Below are positions 17,432 through 25,180 of a stretch of DNA of 42,992 nt, one piece after another (positions within the stretch are counted from its first letter, which is position 1; every line of letters begins with the position of its first letter). The notes beneath the pieces are model-generated. The model searched no databases and had not been told where the DNA came from. It saw only the letters and a program-made list of their open reading frames with translations. The stretch lies in contig RFQY01000003.1 of NCBI GenBank assembly GCA_009924775.1, forward strand, positions 1 through 42,992. Direction: 5' to 3'. The position numbers and the translations under genes were made by a program. The stretch is from Paracoccaceae bacterium. Lineage in GTDB: Bacteria > Pseudomonadota > Alphaproteobacteria > Rhodobacterales > Rhodobacteraceae.

Positions 17432-18276
17432 TGGCTTGGGTTCTTGCAGCTTTGGCCGCTTGGGCCTTGGGGATCTGGGCCAATACCCGTTTGGCGCGGC
17501 TGCCACGGTCGCGGGGCACGGGGCTGGCCGTTCCGGTGATATTTGGCCTGACAATCGTGGTGATGTGGGAATGCCTTGTGCGGGGGCTCAACGTGCCCTC
17601 GGTTATTTTGCCCCCACCCAGCGCCATTGCCGCGCGGTTTGCAGTATCTACCCATATCTTGTGGGAAGACTTTGTGCAAACCGTGATGAAAGGGGCGCTA
17701 TCGGGCTATGTCATGGGCTGTGGCGGGGCATTCCTGCTGGCCATTGCCATAGATCGGTTTCCATTTTTGCAACGCGGCTTGCTGCCCGTGGGCAATTTCG
17801 TGGCCGCCCTGCCGATTATCGGCATGGCACCGATCTTGGTGATGTGGTTCGGCTTTGACTGGCAATCAAAGGCGGCCGTCGTGGTTGTGATGGTGTTTTT
17901 CCCGATGCTGGTAAACACCGTGCAAGGCCTGCAAGACACCACCACCATGCAACGCGATTTGATGCACACCTACGCCGCAGGCTATTGGGCCACGCTGCTG
18001 TATTTGCGTTTGCCTGCCGCGATGCCGTTTATCTTCAATGGCTTGAAAATCACCTCAACCTTGGCCTTGATCGGCGCGATTGTCGCCGAATTTTTCGGCT
18101 CGCCGATCCGGGGTATGGGGTTTCGTATTTCCACCAGCGTGGGGCAATTGGCGCTTGATCTTGTTTGGGCAGAAATTGTCGTGGCCGCACTGGCAGGGTC
18201 GGTTTTTTATGGCGGGGTCGCACTGCTGGAAAAAGCAGTCACCTTTTGGCACCCGTCACAGCGAGGCAGGGCATGA
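17431..18276 (+). CDS. ABC transporter permease, second subunit
   Basis: This 281-aa permease of the same family starts at ATG 17431, overlapping the previous stop. Seen are an N-terminal helix (VLAALAAWALGIWA), a second helix (VPVIFGLTIVVMWECLV), and a core with VMGCGGAFLLAIAIDRF and the EAA-like loop HTYAAGYWATLLYLRLPAAMP reduced to its key pattern. The sequence differs enough from the first subunit to indicate two dedicated halves. A 37-base gap with AAGGAG leads to the binding-protein gene. Confidence 0.9.
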   Translation: MAWVLAALAAWALGIWANTRLARLPRSRGTGLAVPVIFGLTIVVMWECLVRGLNVPSVILPPPSAIAARFAVSTHILWEDFVQTVMKGALSGYVMGCGGAFLLAIAIDRFPFLQRGLLPVGNFVAALPIIGMAPILVMWFGFDWQSKAAVVVVMVFFPMLVNTVQGLQDTTTMQRDLMHTYAAGYWATLLYLRLPAAMPFIFNGLKITSTLALIGAIVAEFFGSPIRGMGFRISTSVGQLALDLVWAEIVVAALAGSVFYGGVALLEKAVTFWHPSQRGRA

Positions 18277-18313
18277 ATAACACCATAACCAAAGCTAACA
18301 AGGAGAGTATGAA

Positions 18314-19303
18314 ATGAAACTGTTTGCAAAAGCGCTGGGCAGTTCGGCGCTTGCCCTATGGGCTGGCATGGCTGCCGCGGCTGATGATGTGACCCTACAA
18401 TTGAAATGGGTCACCCAAGCCCAATTCGCAGGCTACTATGTGGCGCTGGAAAAAGGCTTTTACGACGAAGAAGATCTAAACGTCACAATCAAACCGGGCG
18501 GCCCTGATATTGCCCCCACGCAGGTGATTGCCGGCGGTGGCGCAGATGTAACCGTAGAATGGATGCCCGCAGCGCTGGCCGCGCGCGAAAAGGGCCTGCC
18601 TTTGGTAAACATCGCCCAGCCCTTCAAATCGTCGGGGATGATGCTGACCTGCCGCAAAGATTCCGGCGTGGCCAGCACCGCAGATTTCAAAGGCAAAACA
18701 CTGGGTGTTTGGTTCTTTGGCAACGAATTTCCCTTCCTGTCATGGATGAGCCAGCTGGGCCTGTCCACCGAAGGTGGGGCCGATGGTGTGACCGTGCTTA
18801 AGCAAGGTTTCAACGTAGATCCGCTGCTGCAAAAACAGGCTGCCTGCGTTTCGACCATGACCTATAATGAATATTGGCAGGTGATCGATGCAGGGCTGAC
18901 ACCCGATGACCTGATCGTCTTCAAATACGAAGATCAGGGCGTCGCCACCTTGGAAGACGGGCTTTATGTGCTGGAAGAAAAACTGGCCGATCCTGCCTTC
19001 GAGGACAAGATGGTGCGCTTTGTGCGGGCCTCGATGAAGGGCTGGAAATACGCCGAGGCCAACCCAAACGAGGCCGCAGATATCGTGCTGGAAAACGATG
19101 CAACCGGCGCCCAAACCGAGGCGCATCAGCGGCGTATGATGTCTGAAGTGGCCAAGTTGACCGCAGGCTCAAACGGCGCGTTGGATCCGGCAGATTACGA
19201 GCGCACAGTCGCCTCGCTGATGTCGGGCGGCTCGGACCCCGTTATCACAATGGCCCCACAGGGCGCCTGGACCCACGCCATCACCGACAAAGCGCTGAAA
19301 TAA
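18314..19303 (+). CDS. NMT1/THI5-like periplasmic substrate-binding protein
   Basis: This 329-aa protein has a Sec signal peptide (MKLFAKALGSSALALWAGMA, cut near AAA-DDV). The mature part opens with LQLKWVTQAQFAGYYVALE, typical of the NMT1/THI5-like family that includes binders of thiamine-pyrimidine breakdown products. It continues with a type-2 periplasmic fold (GGADVTVEWMPAALAARE; GVWFFGNEFPFL). It would deliver the ligand to the two permeases. Its place at the end of a cluster for pyrimidine reduction suggests uracil, thymine or a related pyrimidine as ligand; this is inference. A strong terminator follows 24 bases after the stop, and the order ATPase-permease-permease-binding protein makes a complete importer. 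Confidence 0.9.
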   Translation: MKLFAKALGSSALALWAGMAAAADDVTLQLKWVTQAQFAGYYVALEKGFYDEEDLNVTIKPGGPDIAPTQVIAGGGADVTVEWMPAALAAREKGLPLVNIAQPFKSSGMMLTCRKDSGVASTADFKGKTLGVWFFGNEFPFLSWMSQLGLSTEGGADGVTVLKQGFNVDPLLQKQAACVSTMTYNEYWQVIDAGLTPDDLIVFKYEDQGVATLEDGLYVLEEKLADPAFEDKMVRFVRASMKGWKYAEANPNEAADIVLENDATGAQTEAHQRRMMSEVAKLTAGSNGALDPADYERTVASLMSGGSDPVITMAPQGAWTHAITDKALK

Positions 19304-19327
19304 GCGCAGCGGTTTTGCCAAACCACC

Positions 19328-19361
19328 GGCCCAAGGCGCAGCCGCCTTGGGCCATTTTTTT
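19328..19361 (+). terminator. Rho-independent terminator of the pyrimidine/importer operon
   Basis: GGCCCAAGGCG pairs perfectly with CGCCTTGGGCC (11 bp) across the loop CAGC, followed by ATTTTTTT. It is one of the strongest terminators in the window and ends the operon after the binding-protein gene. Confidence 0.93.
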
Positions 19362-19420
19362 GGTCTTTTTTTCGGGCGTTCATTTGGCGGCCCCTTGGTG
19401 GCACCCCATGCCGCCACCGC

Positions 19421-19459
19421 AAAAGAAAAAGGCCCGGGGTATGGCGCCCCGGGCCTTTT
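19421..19459 (-). terminator. Terminator of glnK-amtB
   Basis: Arms 19427-19439 and 19447-19459 form a 13-bp stem around GGCCCGGGG / CCCCGGGCC with a 7-base loop. On the minus strand a T-rich tail (TTTTTCTTTT) follows. It lies 21 bases after the amtB stop; a weaker plus-strand activity is possible. Confidence 0.88.
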
Positions 19460-19480
19460 CGTTGATCTGTTGATTTGGCC

Positions 19481-20803
19481 TTAGCCCTTCGAGAACTCGG
19501 GGTAGGCTTCCATGCCCAGCTCGGCCATGTCCAAGCCATTGATCTCGTCTTCTTCCGACACGCGGATGCCAACGGTGACTTTCAGGATAAACCACAAGAT
19601 ACCCGACACCACGAAGACGAAGGCACCAACCACGACGATGGAATACAGCTGCGTGGCAAGGCTGGCATCGCCATTGGTGAAGACCACCGCGATCGTGCCC
19701 CAGATACCGGCCATCAGGTGAACCGGAATGGCGCCAACCACGTCGTCGATTTTCAGCTTGTCCAAGAAGGGCACAGCGAACACGACGATCACGCCACCGA
19801 CAGCACCAATCAGCGTGGCCGAACCCAAGGTGGGGGTCAGCGGCTCGGCGGTGATCGAGACCAGACCAGCCAATGCGCCGTTCAGCACCATGGTAAGGTC
19901 TACTTTTTTGTACAGCAGCTGTGTCAGCAGCAGGGCAGCCACGGCACCACCTGCAGCAGCAGTGTTGGTGTTGGCAAAGATCCGGCTGATATCGGCCACA
20001 TTGCCTGCCGTATCCATGTACAGCTGCGAGCCGCCGTTGAAGCCAAACCAACCCAGCCACAAGATGAACGTGCCCAGCGTGGCCAGCGGCAGGTTCGAAC
20101 CCATGAAGGGAATGGTGCGGCCTTCTTTGTATTTACCGATACGCGGGCCCAAGATCAGCGCGCCTGCCAAAGCAGCCCAGCCACCGACCGAGTGCACAAC
20201 AGTCGAACCAGCGAAATCTAGGAAGCCTGCTTCGTCCAAGAAACCGCCGCCCCATTTCCAGCTGGCCTGGATCGGATAGATGAAGGCTGTCAGCAGGATC
20301 ACGAAGAACAAAAACGGCCACAGCTTGATACGCTCGGCCAGCGTGCCCGACACGATCGAGGCGGTGGTGGCGCAGAACATCAGCTGGAAGAAGAAGTCAG
20401 AACCAACCGATGCATAGGTCAAATCAGGTTCTGCTCCGGCCAAGCCAACGGGTTCTAGGCTGGCCATCGAAAAGGCACCAATCACGCCAGAAATGGTCCA
20501 GCCGTCGCCCGGATACATCAGGTTATAGCCCACCACGTAATAGGCGATGGCGGCCAAGGCAAACAGCGCAATGTTTTTTGTCAGCTGCATGGTCACGTTT
20601 TTGGAACGCACCAGGCCCGCCTCTAGCATGGCGAAACCCGCAGCCATCCAGAACACCAAAAAGCCCGCGACAAGGAACATGAAGGTGGTGAAGATAAAGC
20701 CGATCTCTTGGTTCGGCGGGGTGACATCGGCCTCTTGGGCCAGGCCCAGCGACGGCAGCGCGATCAGCGCAGCGGCGGCCCCCAGTTTAACAGCAAATTT
20801 CAT
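19481..20803 (-). CDS. amtB: Ammonium transporter AmtB
   Basis: This inner-membrane ammonium channel is controlled by GlnK. The 440-aa form starts at ATG 20803: AGGA lies 7-8 bases upstream, whereas the in-frame ATG six bases earlier is too close to it. A cleavable signal (MKFAVKLGAAAALIALPSLG, then LAQEA) precedes eleven hydrophobic segments. The family histidine pair is visible in STVVHSVGGWAALAG and IPVHLMAGIWGT, with MLEAGLVRSKN near the first core helix. It lies 25 bases downstream of glnK in the usual glnK-amtB order. With gltBD in the same window it makes up the ammonium uptake and assimilation route. Confidence 0.96.
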   Translation of the reverse strand: MKFAVKLGAAAALIALPSLGLAQEADVTPPNQEIGFIFTTFMFLVAGFLVFWMAAGFAMLEAGLVRSKNVTMQLTKNIALFALAAIAYYVVGYNLMYPGDGWTISGVIGAFSMASLEPVGLAGAEPDLTYASVGSDFFFQLMFCATTASIVSGTLAERIKLWPFLFFVILLTAFIYPIQASWKWGGGFLDEAGFLDFAGSTVVHSVGGWAALAGALILGPRIGKYKEGRTIPFMGSNLPLATLGTFILWLGWFGFNGGSQLYMDTAGNVADISRIFANTNTAAAGGAVAALLLTQLLYKKVDLTMVLNGALAGLVSITAEPLTPTLGSATLIGAVGGVIVVFAVPFLDKLKIDDVVGAIPVHLMAGIWGTIAVVFTNGDASLATQLYSIVVVGAFVFVVSGILWFILKVTVGIRVSEEDEINGLDMAELGMEAYPEFSKG

Positions 20804-20828
20804 GGTCATTTCCTTTCCCCAACACGCC

Positions 20829-21167
20829 TTACAGCGCATCCTCGTTGGTTTCGCCGGTCCGCACACGCAACGCCTGCTGCAGATCAAGCACGAATATCTT
20901 TCCATCGCCGATCTTGCCGGTCTTGGCGGTTTGCGCGATGGTATCCACCACCTGATCGGCCATTCCCGATTGCACCGCGATTTCCAATTTGATTTTCGGC
21001 ACGAAATTCACCGCGTACTCTGCACCACGGTAGATTTCGGTGTGGCCCGACTGCGCGCCAAAGCCTTTGATTTCGGTCACCATCATGCCGCGCACGCCGA
21101 TCGAGGTTAGCGCTTCGCGCACCTCTTCCAGTTTGAACGGTTTGATCGTTGCAATGATCAGTTTCAC
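20829..21167 (-). CDS. glnK: Nitrogen regulatory PII protein GlnK
   Basis: This trimeric PII signal protein binds ATP/ADP and 2-oxoglutarate and plugs AmtB when nitrogen is ample. Starting at GTG 21167 gives exactly 112 residues, the usual length, and begins KLIIATIKPFKLEEV. The T-loop GFGAQSGHTEIYRGAEY places the uridylylated tyrosine at residue 51. TGKIGDGKIFV forms the nucleotide site, and the C-terminus RVRTGETNEDAL is typical. AGGGGA lies ahead of the GTG. The longer frame from 21215 would add 16 atypical residues. It is probably under nitrogen control; the AT-rich stretch at about 21290-21345 is a candidate control region, but I recognise no sigma-54 site. Confidence 0.96.
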   Translation of the reverse strand: MKLIIATIKPFKLEEVREALTSIGVRGMMVTEIKGFGAQSGHTEIYRGAEYAVNFVPKIKLEIAVQSGMADQVVDTIAQTAKTGKIGDGKIFVLDLQQALRVRTGETNEDAL

Positions 21168-21365
21168 CTTAGTCCCCTTTACGATCTGCGGCGGAGGGTG
21201 CCCGCCCGTTTGCACCTGCAGGAAATCCGAATATTTGAGGGCGTGGAAAGGTGGAACGCTGTAAACAGAGGCAAAACACCTGCGTAAACGCCTAATTATT
21301 GCGCATTTTAACTTTTTTGCTTACTTTTTAATCATCACAAAAAGGCGCGCATGGGAAATCAGGTG

Positions 21366-21394
21366 TCAACATTTCCCCGCACTGACAGTATGAT
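21366..21394 (+). promoter_or_regulatory. Candidate promoter of the penicillin-binding protein gene
   Basis: TCAACA (21366-21371), a 17-base spacer and TATGAT (21389-21394) resemble a sigma-70 promoter (4 of 6 and 5 of 6 matches). The -10 ends 33 bases before ATG 21428. Confidence 0.35.
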
Positions 21395-21427
21395 CGCGCG
21401 AATAATAACGCTCGGGCAGGGCAATAT

Positions 21428-23599
21428 ATGAGTGATTCCGGACGCAGGCGGCCACCATTGGTGGCAGAAAAGCGCTATGCAGCGCAGCCAGCCAAAAAGA
21501 AATCGGCCGCAAAGGCCAAGCCCACAGGCCAACCCCGCAAAGGGCCAAAGCGGCCTGCCAAAAAGCCGCGCAACATTGTGGTGCGGCTGGTGGCGGGGCT
21601 GTTGGGCTGGATGTGGCGCCTGATCTGGGCCTTTACATGGCGTGTCAGCCTGACCGCAGCGGTGCTGGTGGGCCTGGCGGTGGGCTATACCCATTATACC
21701 TTGCCCGAAATCGACGCTTTGCTGGATGGGCGGCAAAAAGGCTCTGTCACGTTGCTGGATGCCAATGGCGCCGTCTTTGCCTGGCGGGGCGACCAGTTTG
21801 GTGGTGTGGTCACGGCCAATTCCGTTAGCCCGCATTTGAAAAACGCGGTTGTTGCGACCGAAGATAAGCGGTTTTACAGCCATTTCGGCCTGTCGCCCCG
21901 CGGCATTGCCAGCGCGGTGCGCATCAACCTGCGCGAAGGGCGCGGGCCGCTGTCGGGGCATGGCGGCTCGACCATCACGCAACAAACGGCCAAGCTGCTG
22001 TGCTTGGGTGTGCCCTTTGACCCAAGCCAGTGGAAAAACCAAGCCGAATACGAAGCCGATTGCCGCCGCTCGTCTTTGGTGCGCAAGGCAAAAGAAGCCA
22101 TTTTCGCCATGGCGATGGAGGCCAAATACACCAAGGATGAAATTCTCACCGTCTATCTAAACCGCGCCTATATGGGCGGCGGTGCCTATGGCGCCGAGGC
22201 GGCAGCACAGCGATTTTTTGGCAAAACCTCGGGTCAGTTAACCCCGGCTGAAAGCGCCATGCTGGCGGGCCTGCTGACAGCCCCCACAGCCTTGGCGCCC
22301 ACAAGCAACCTTGAAAGATCGCAAAGCCGCGCGGCGGTGGTGGTAAGCCTGATGCACGACCAAGGCTATCTCAGCGATGCAGATGCCCGCCAAGCCCTGG
22401 ACAACCCCGCACAGCTGTCCGAGGCAGCCGAGGCCCGCGCAGGCGGCTATTTTGTTGATTGGGTCATGTCCACCGGACCAGAATTTTTCACCCGCAATAC
22501 CACCGAAGATGTGGTGATCCGCACCACACTGGACCCGCGCATTCAAACCGCAGCCGAAGAAGGCATGCGAGAAGTATTTGAAAGCAAGGTGAAAGAGGGC
22601 TCGAAGGCGCAAGCCGCCATTGTGGTGATGGGCGCAGATGGCGCAGTGCGCGCCATGGTGGGGGGGCGCAAAACCAAAGTTGTGGGCGCCTTTAACCGCG
22701 CCACGCAGGCGCTGCGCCAAACTGGTTCCAGCTTTAAGCCCTTTGTCTATGCGGCGGCGCTGGATATGGGCTATTCCGCCGATGATGTCATTACCGACGA
22801 ACGCTATTGCCTCAGCGTGCCCGGCTCGGGCGAGTGGTGCCCGCAAAACTATGACCGGAAATATCATGGCCCTGTCACCCTGGCCGAGGCGCTGCGCACC
22901 TCGTTGAACATTCCAGCCGTGAAGGTGGCGCAAAGCGTGGGCTTGGAACAGGTGCGCGCCGTGGCCAGTGGCTTTGGCATCAATTCCGATCTGGCCTTGG
23001 GCCCGGCGCTGGCCTTGGGGGCCTCGGAATCGACGCTGCTGGAAATGACCGGCGCCTATGCGGGCATTTTGAATGGCGGTTCGTCTGTGCGCCCTTATGG
23101 CCTGACAGAGCTGCGCATGCAGGGCGAACGCGAAGCATTAATGAGCGCCACAGGCGGTATCGGCGAGCGGGTGATCCAAGAACAGGCCGCGCGCGAGTTG
23201 ACGTGGATGATGCATAAGGTGGTCAGCGAAGGCACCGGGCGGCGCGCCGAAATAGAGGGATGGCAGGTTGCCGGCAAGACAGGCACAACACAGGCCGCGC
23301 GCGATGCATGGTTTATTGGCTTTACCGCCGATTATGTCGCTGGCGTTTGGATGGGCTATGACGATAACACGCCGCTTTCGGGGGTAACCGGCGCGGGCTT
23401 GCCTGCCGAGATTTGGCACGAAGTTATGGCCCGCGTGCACGAGGGGCTGACGCCACAGTCGCTGCCCATGGCACCCCCCTTGGGCAATGGCGCAGGCCTG
23501 CCCGGGACCGGCGGGCGCCCCGGCGGGGGGCTGGGCATTATCGATGGGATATTGCGCGACATCTTTGGCGCGCTGCAGGGCGGCACCGGCGGGCGTTGA
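21428..23599 (+). CDS. Class A penicillin-binding protein (transglycosylase/transpeptidase)
   Basis: This bifunctional enzyme polymerises and crosslinks peptidoglycan at the inner membrane, facing the periplasm. The 723-aa protein begins with a long Lys/Pro/Ala-rich cytoplasmic tail (about 1-55), then a membrane anchor (about 70-95). The GT51 glycosyltransferase domain follows with ATEDKRFYSHFGLS (catalytic Glu), GGSTITQQTAK and TVYLNRAYMGGGAYG. The transpeptidase domain has the active serine in TGSSFKPFVYAAALD (about 435), the SLN motif in RTSLNIPAVK, and KTGTTQ (about 618). The C-terminus is Gly/Pro-rich. A separate PBP1A-type paralogue is usual in this group, so I give no mrcA or mrcB symbol. 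Its GCAGGG ribosome site is modest. Confidence 0.94.
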   Translation: MSDSGRRRPPLVAEKRYAAQPAKKKSAAKAKPTGQPRKGPKRPAKKPRNIVVRLVAGLLGWMWRLIWAFTWRVSLTAAVLVGLAVGYTHYTLPEIDALLDGRQKGSVTLLDANGAVFAWRGDQFGGVVTANSVSPHLKNAVVATEDKRFYSHFGLSPRGIASAVRINLREGRGPLSGHGGSTITQQTAKLLCLGVPFDPSQWKNQAEYEADCRRSSLVRKAKEAIFAMAMEAKYTKDEILTVYLNRAYMGGGAYGAEAAAQRFFGKTSGQLTPAESAMLAGLLTAPTALAPTSNLERSQSRAAVVVSLMHDQGYLSDADARQALDNPAQLSEAAEARAGGYFVDWVMSTGPEFFTRNTTEDVVIRTTLDPRIQTAAEEGMREVFESKVKEGSKAQAAIVVMGADGAVRAMVGGRKTKVVGAFNRATQALRQTGSSFKPFVYAAALDMGYSADDVITDERYCLSVPGSGEWCPQNYDRKYHGPVTLAEALRTSLNIPAVKVAQSVGLEQVRAVASGFGINSDLALGPALALGASESTLLEMTGAYAGILNGGSSVRPYGLTELRMQGEREALMSATGGIGERVIQEQAARELTWMMHKVVSEGTGRRAEIEGWQVAGKTGTTQAARDAWFIGFTADYVAGVWMGYDDNTPLSGVTGAGLPAEIWHEVMARVHEGLTPQSLPMAPPLGNGAGLPGTGGRPGGGLGIIDGILRDIFGALQGGTGGR

Positions 23600-23607
23600 A
23601 TGCGCGC

Positions 23608-24210
23608 TTAGGTGCTGGCGCCCAATTCAGCGATCAACGCGTCGATATCGCCGCGGCGGCGGTCTAGCATGGCGCCAATTTCGGCGCGTTCGGTCAACAA
23701 CATGTTCACACCTTCGATGAACATGTTGAAAAACTTTTCGCTGCCCGACCGATCAGAAATCAGAAAGGTCACGTCAAACGGTGCCTCACCGCGCAAATGG
23801 GCGGTGGTTTTCACCTCGATAAAGCTTTTTACCGCCCGCGCCTCGTTTACCTCGATCCGGCCACCGATAAATTCACGAAAGCGCCGGCCATATTTCAACG
23901 AGATATAGCGCTGAAACGCCGTGGTGTAGCTGCGCATCTGCGCCGGGGTTGCGCGCCGCGCCTCGACGCCCAAAGTATAACGCGCAATGGTGGGCACATC
24001 GGCATAGCGGGCAAAGATGCCTTCGAAATCGCGCAGCATCGCTTGCTCGGCTTCACCAGACGAGATCACCCGATTGATATCGGCCACCAGCAGGTCTACC
24101 AGCTGGCGCGCGCCAGCCTCGCTTAAGGCAAGGGCGGGCGATGCGGCACTGGCAAGCGCGGCGCCAATTAGGCCCATGGCGTGACGGCGGGAAAAAACAC
24201 TACTCGGCAT
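23608..24210 (-). CDS. mlaC: MlaC-type phospholipid-binding protein (ABC transporter substrate-binding)
   Basis: This periplasmic carrier shuttles phospholipids between the outer-membrane MlaA complex and the inner-membrane MlaFEDB transporter. From ATG 24210 the product is 200 aa. The N-terminus has a signal with twin arginines (FSRRHAMGLIGAALASAAS, then PALA), so Tat export is possible although the motif is not ideal. The MlaC/Ttg2 fold is recognised by FARYADVPTIARYTLG, AFQRYISLKYGRRF and VTFLISDRSG...FFNMFIEGVNML. It overlaps the end of mlaA by 11 bases, so the pair is translationally coupled. The mlaFED genes are not in this window. Confidence 0.9.
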   Translation of the reverse strand: MPSSVFSRRHAMGLIGAALASAASPALALSEAGARQLVDLLVADINRVISSGEAEQAMLRDFEGIFARYADVPTIARYTLGVEARRATPAQMRSYTTAFQRYISLKYGRRFREFIGGRIEVNEARAVKSFIEVKTTAHLRGEAPFDVTFLISDRSGSEKFFNMFIEGVNMLLTERAEIGAMLDRRRGDIDALIAELGAST

Positions 24211-24970
24211 AAGGGTCCTCGTACGGGTCGGCGGTGGCGGCGTCTGCATAGGGGTCAGCATAGCCCGCGCTGGCATCGAGGCCCAGATCGAAGCGGCGGT
24301 TTTGCAGGTAAATCAACCGTGATTGCGCATAACTGTCGGCGCTGTCGTAAAGCACCGAGTCGATCGTGTTTCCAAAGCGCCCGCGCTTGCCCAAGCGGTC
24401 TGCAACGGAAATGGCGGTGCTGATCTCGCGCTCGGCCGGGGGCAGGGCGTTTTTCAGCGGGTTTGTGCCCAAATCGACCACACGGCCAACAGCATCGCGC
24501 ACGGTTGAGGGGCCAAAGACCGGCAGTTCCACAAAGGCGCCTTCGCCGGCACCCCATACGTGCAAGGTTTCGCCGAAATCGGTTTTTTCCTCTGCGATGC
24601 CCATGGCGCTGGCCGTATCCAGCAGGCCCACAATGCCCAAGGTGGCGTTCACAGAAAACCGGGTCAGGTTCAAAGCCGCTTTATCGAATTTACCTTGTAG
24701 CAAGTGATTTGCCATATAGCCGGGCTGGGCCAAGGTATCGGCCAGATGGCCAATGCCGCTTTGGACCGGGCGCGGCAGCACGGCAACGTAGACCTTGGAC
24801 GCCGGGCGCAGCACGACCGCATCTAAACCGCGGTTAAACCCGTGCACAGCGCGGTTAACACCTTCGGCGGGGTCGTTCACCGGGTTGCCCCGGGGCGTGG
24901 GTGTGCCTGCGCAGGCCGCCAAAAGCGACAGGGCCAAGCCAACAGTTGCGATGCGCAGGAAAGGTGTCAT
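24200..24970 (-). CDS. mlaA: MlaA (VacJ) outer-membrane lipoprotein
   Basis: This lipoprotein removes phospholipids from the outer leaflet of the outer membrane. The 256-aa precursor has a lipobox (LLAACAG, Cys about 20). It then shows the VacJ core NDPAEGVNRAVHGFNRGLD, LAQPGYMANHLLQGK, RFSVNATLGIVGLLD, DFGETLHVWG and the helix after PVFGPSTVRDAVGR. The C-terminus carries a short run of DPY units (YADPYADAATADPYEDPYAE) of unknown role. The 210-base gap to the divergent secretion gene at 25181 contains no other gene that I can see. Confidence 0.93.
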   Translation of the reverse strand: MTPFLRIATVGLALSLLAACAGTPTPRGNPVNDPAEGVNRAVHGFNRGLDAVVLRPASKVYVAVLPRPVQSGIGHLADTLAQPGYMANHLLQGKFDKAALNLTRFSVNATLGIVGLLDTASAMGIAEEKTDFGETLHVWGAGEGAFVELPVFGPSTVRDAVGRVVDLGTNPLKNALPPAEREISTAISVADRLGKRGRFGNTIDSVLYDSADSYAQSRLIYLQNRRFDLGLDASAGYADPYADAATADPYEDPYAE

Positions 24971-25180
24971 AGTCTACCCAAACAATGCCGGTTTCGGAGT
25001 ATCAATTCAAACCAACTACTTAGTCGCTGCACCTGCAAAGCCCACCCCAAAACGTATGGCAGCCTAAGGCTGTGGCAAAATGGCGACAGAAATCACAGGG
25101 GTTGATCATAGCGGCAAATCGCAGGAACTTCGAGAGGCGATCTTTGCCCCTATAGTGCCCCCATGGAGTAACCCGTTAAG

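Noticed and set aside
21240-21345. Possible sigma-54 promoter for glnK-amtB
   Set aside because: I searched for GG-N10-GC spacing on the minus strand and found no convincing match, so only an AT-rich upstream stretch is noted.
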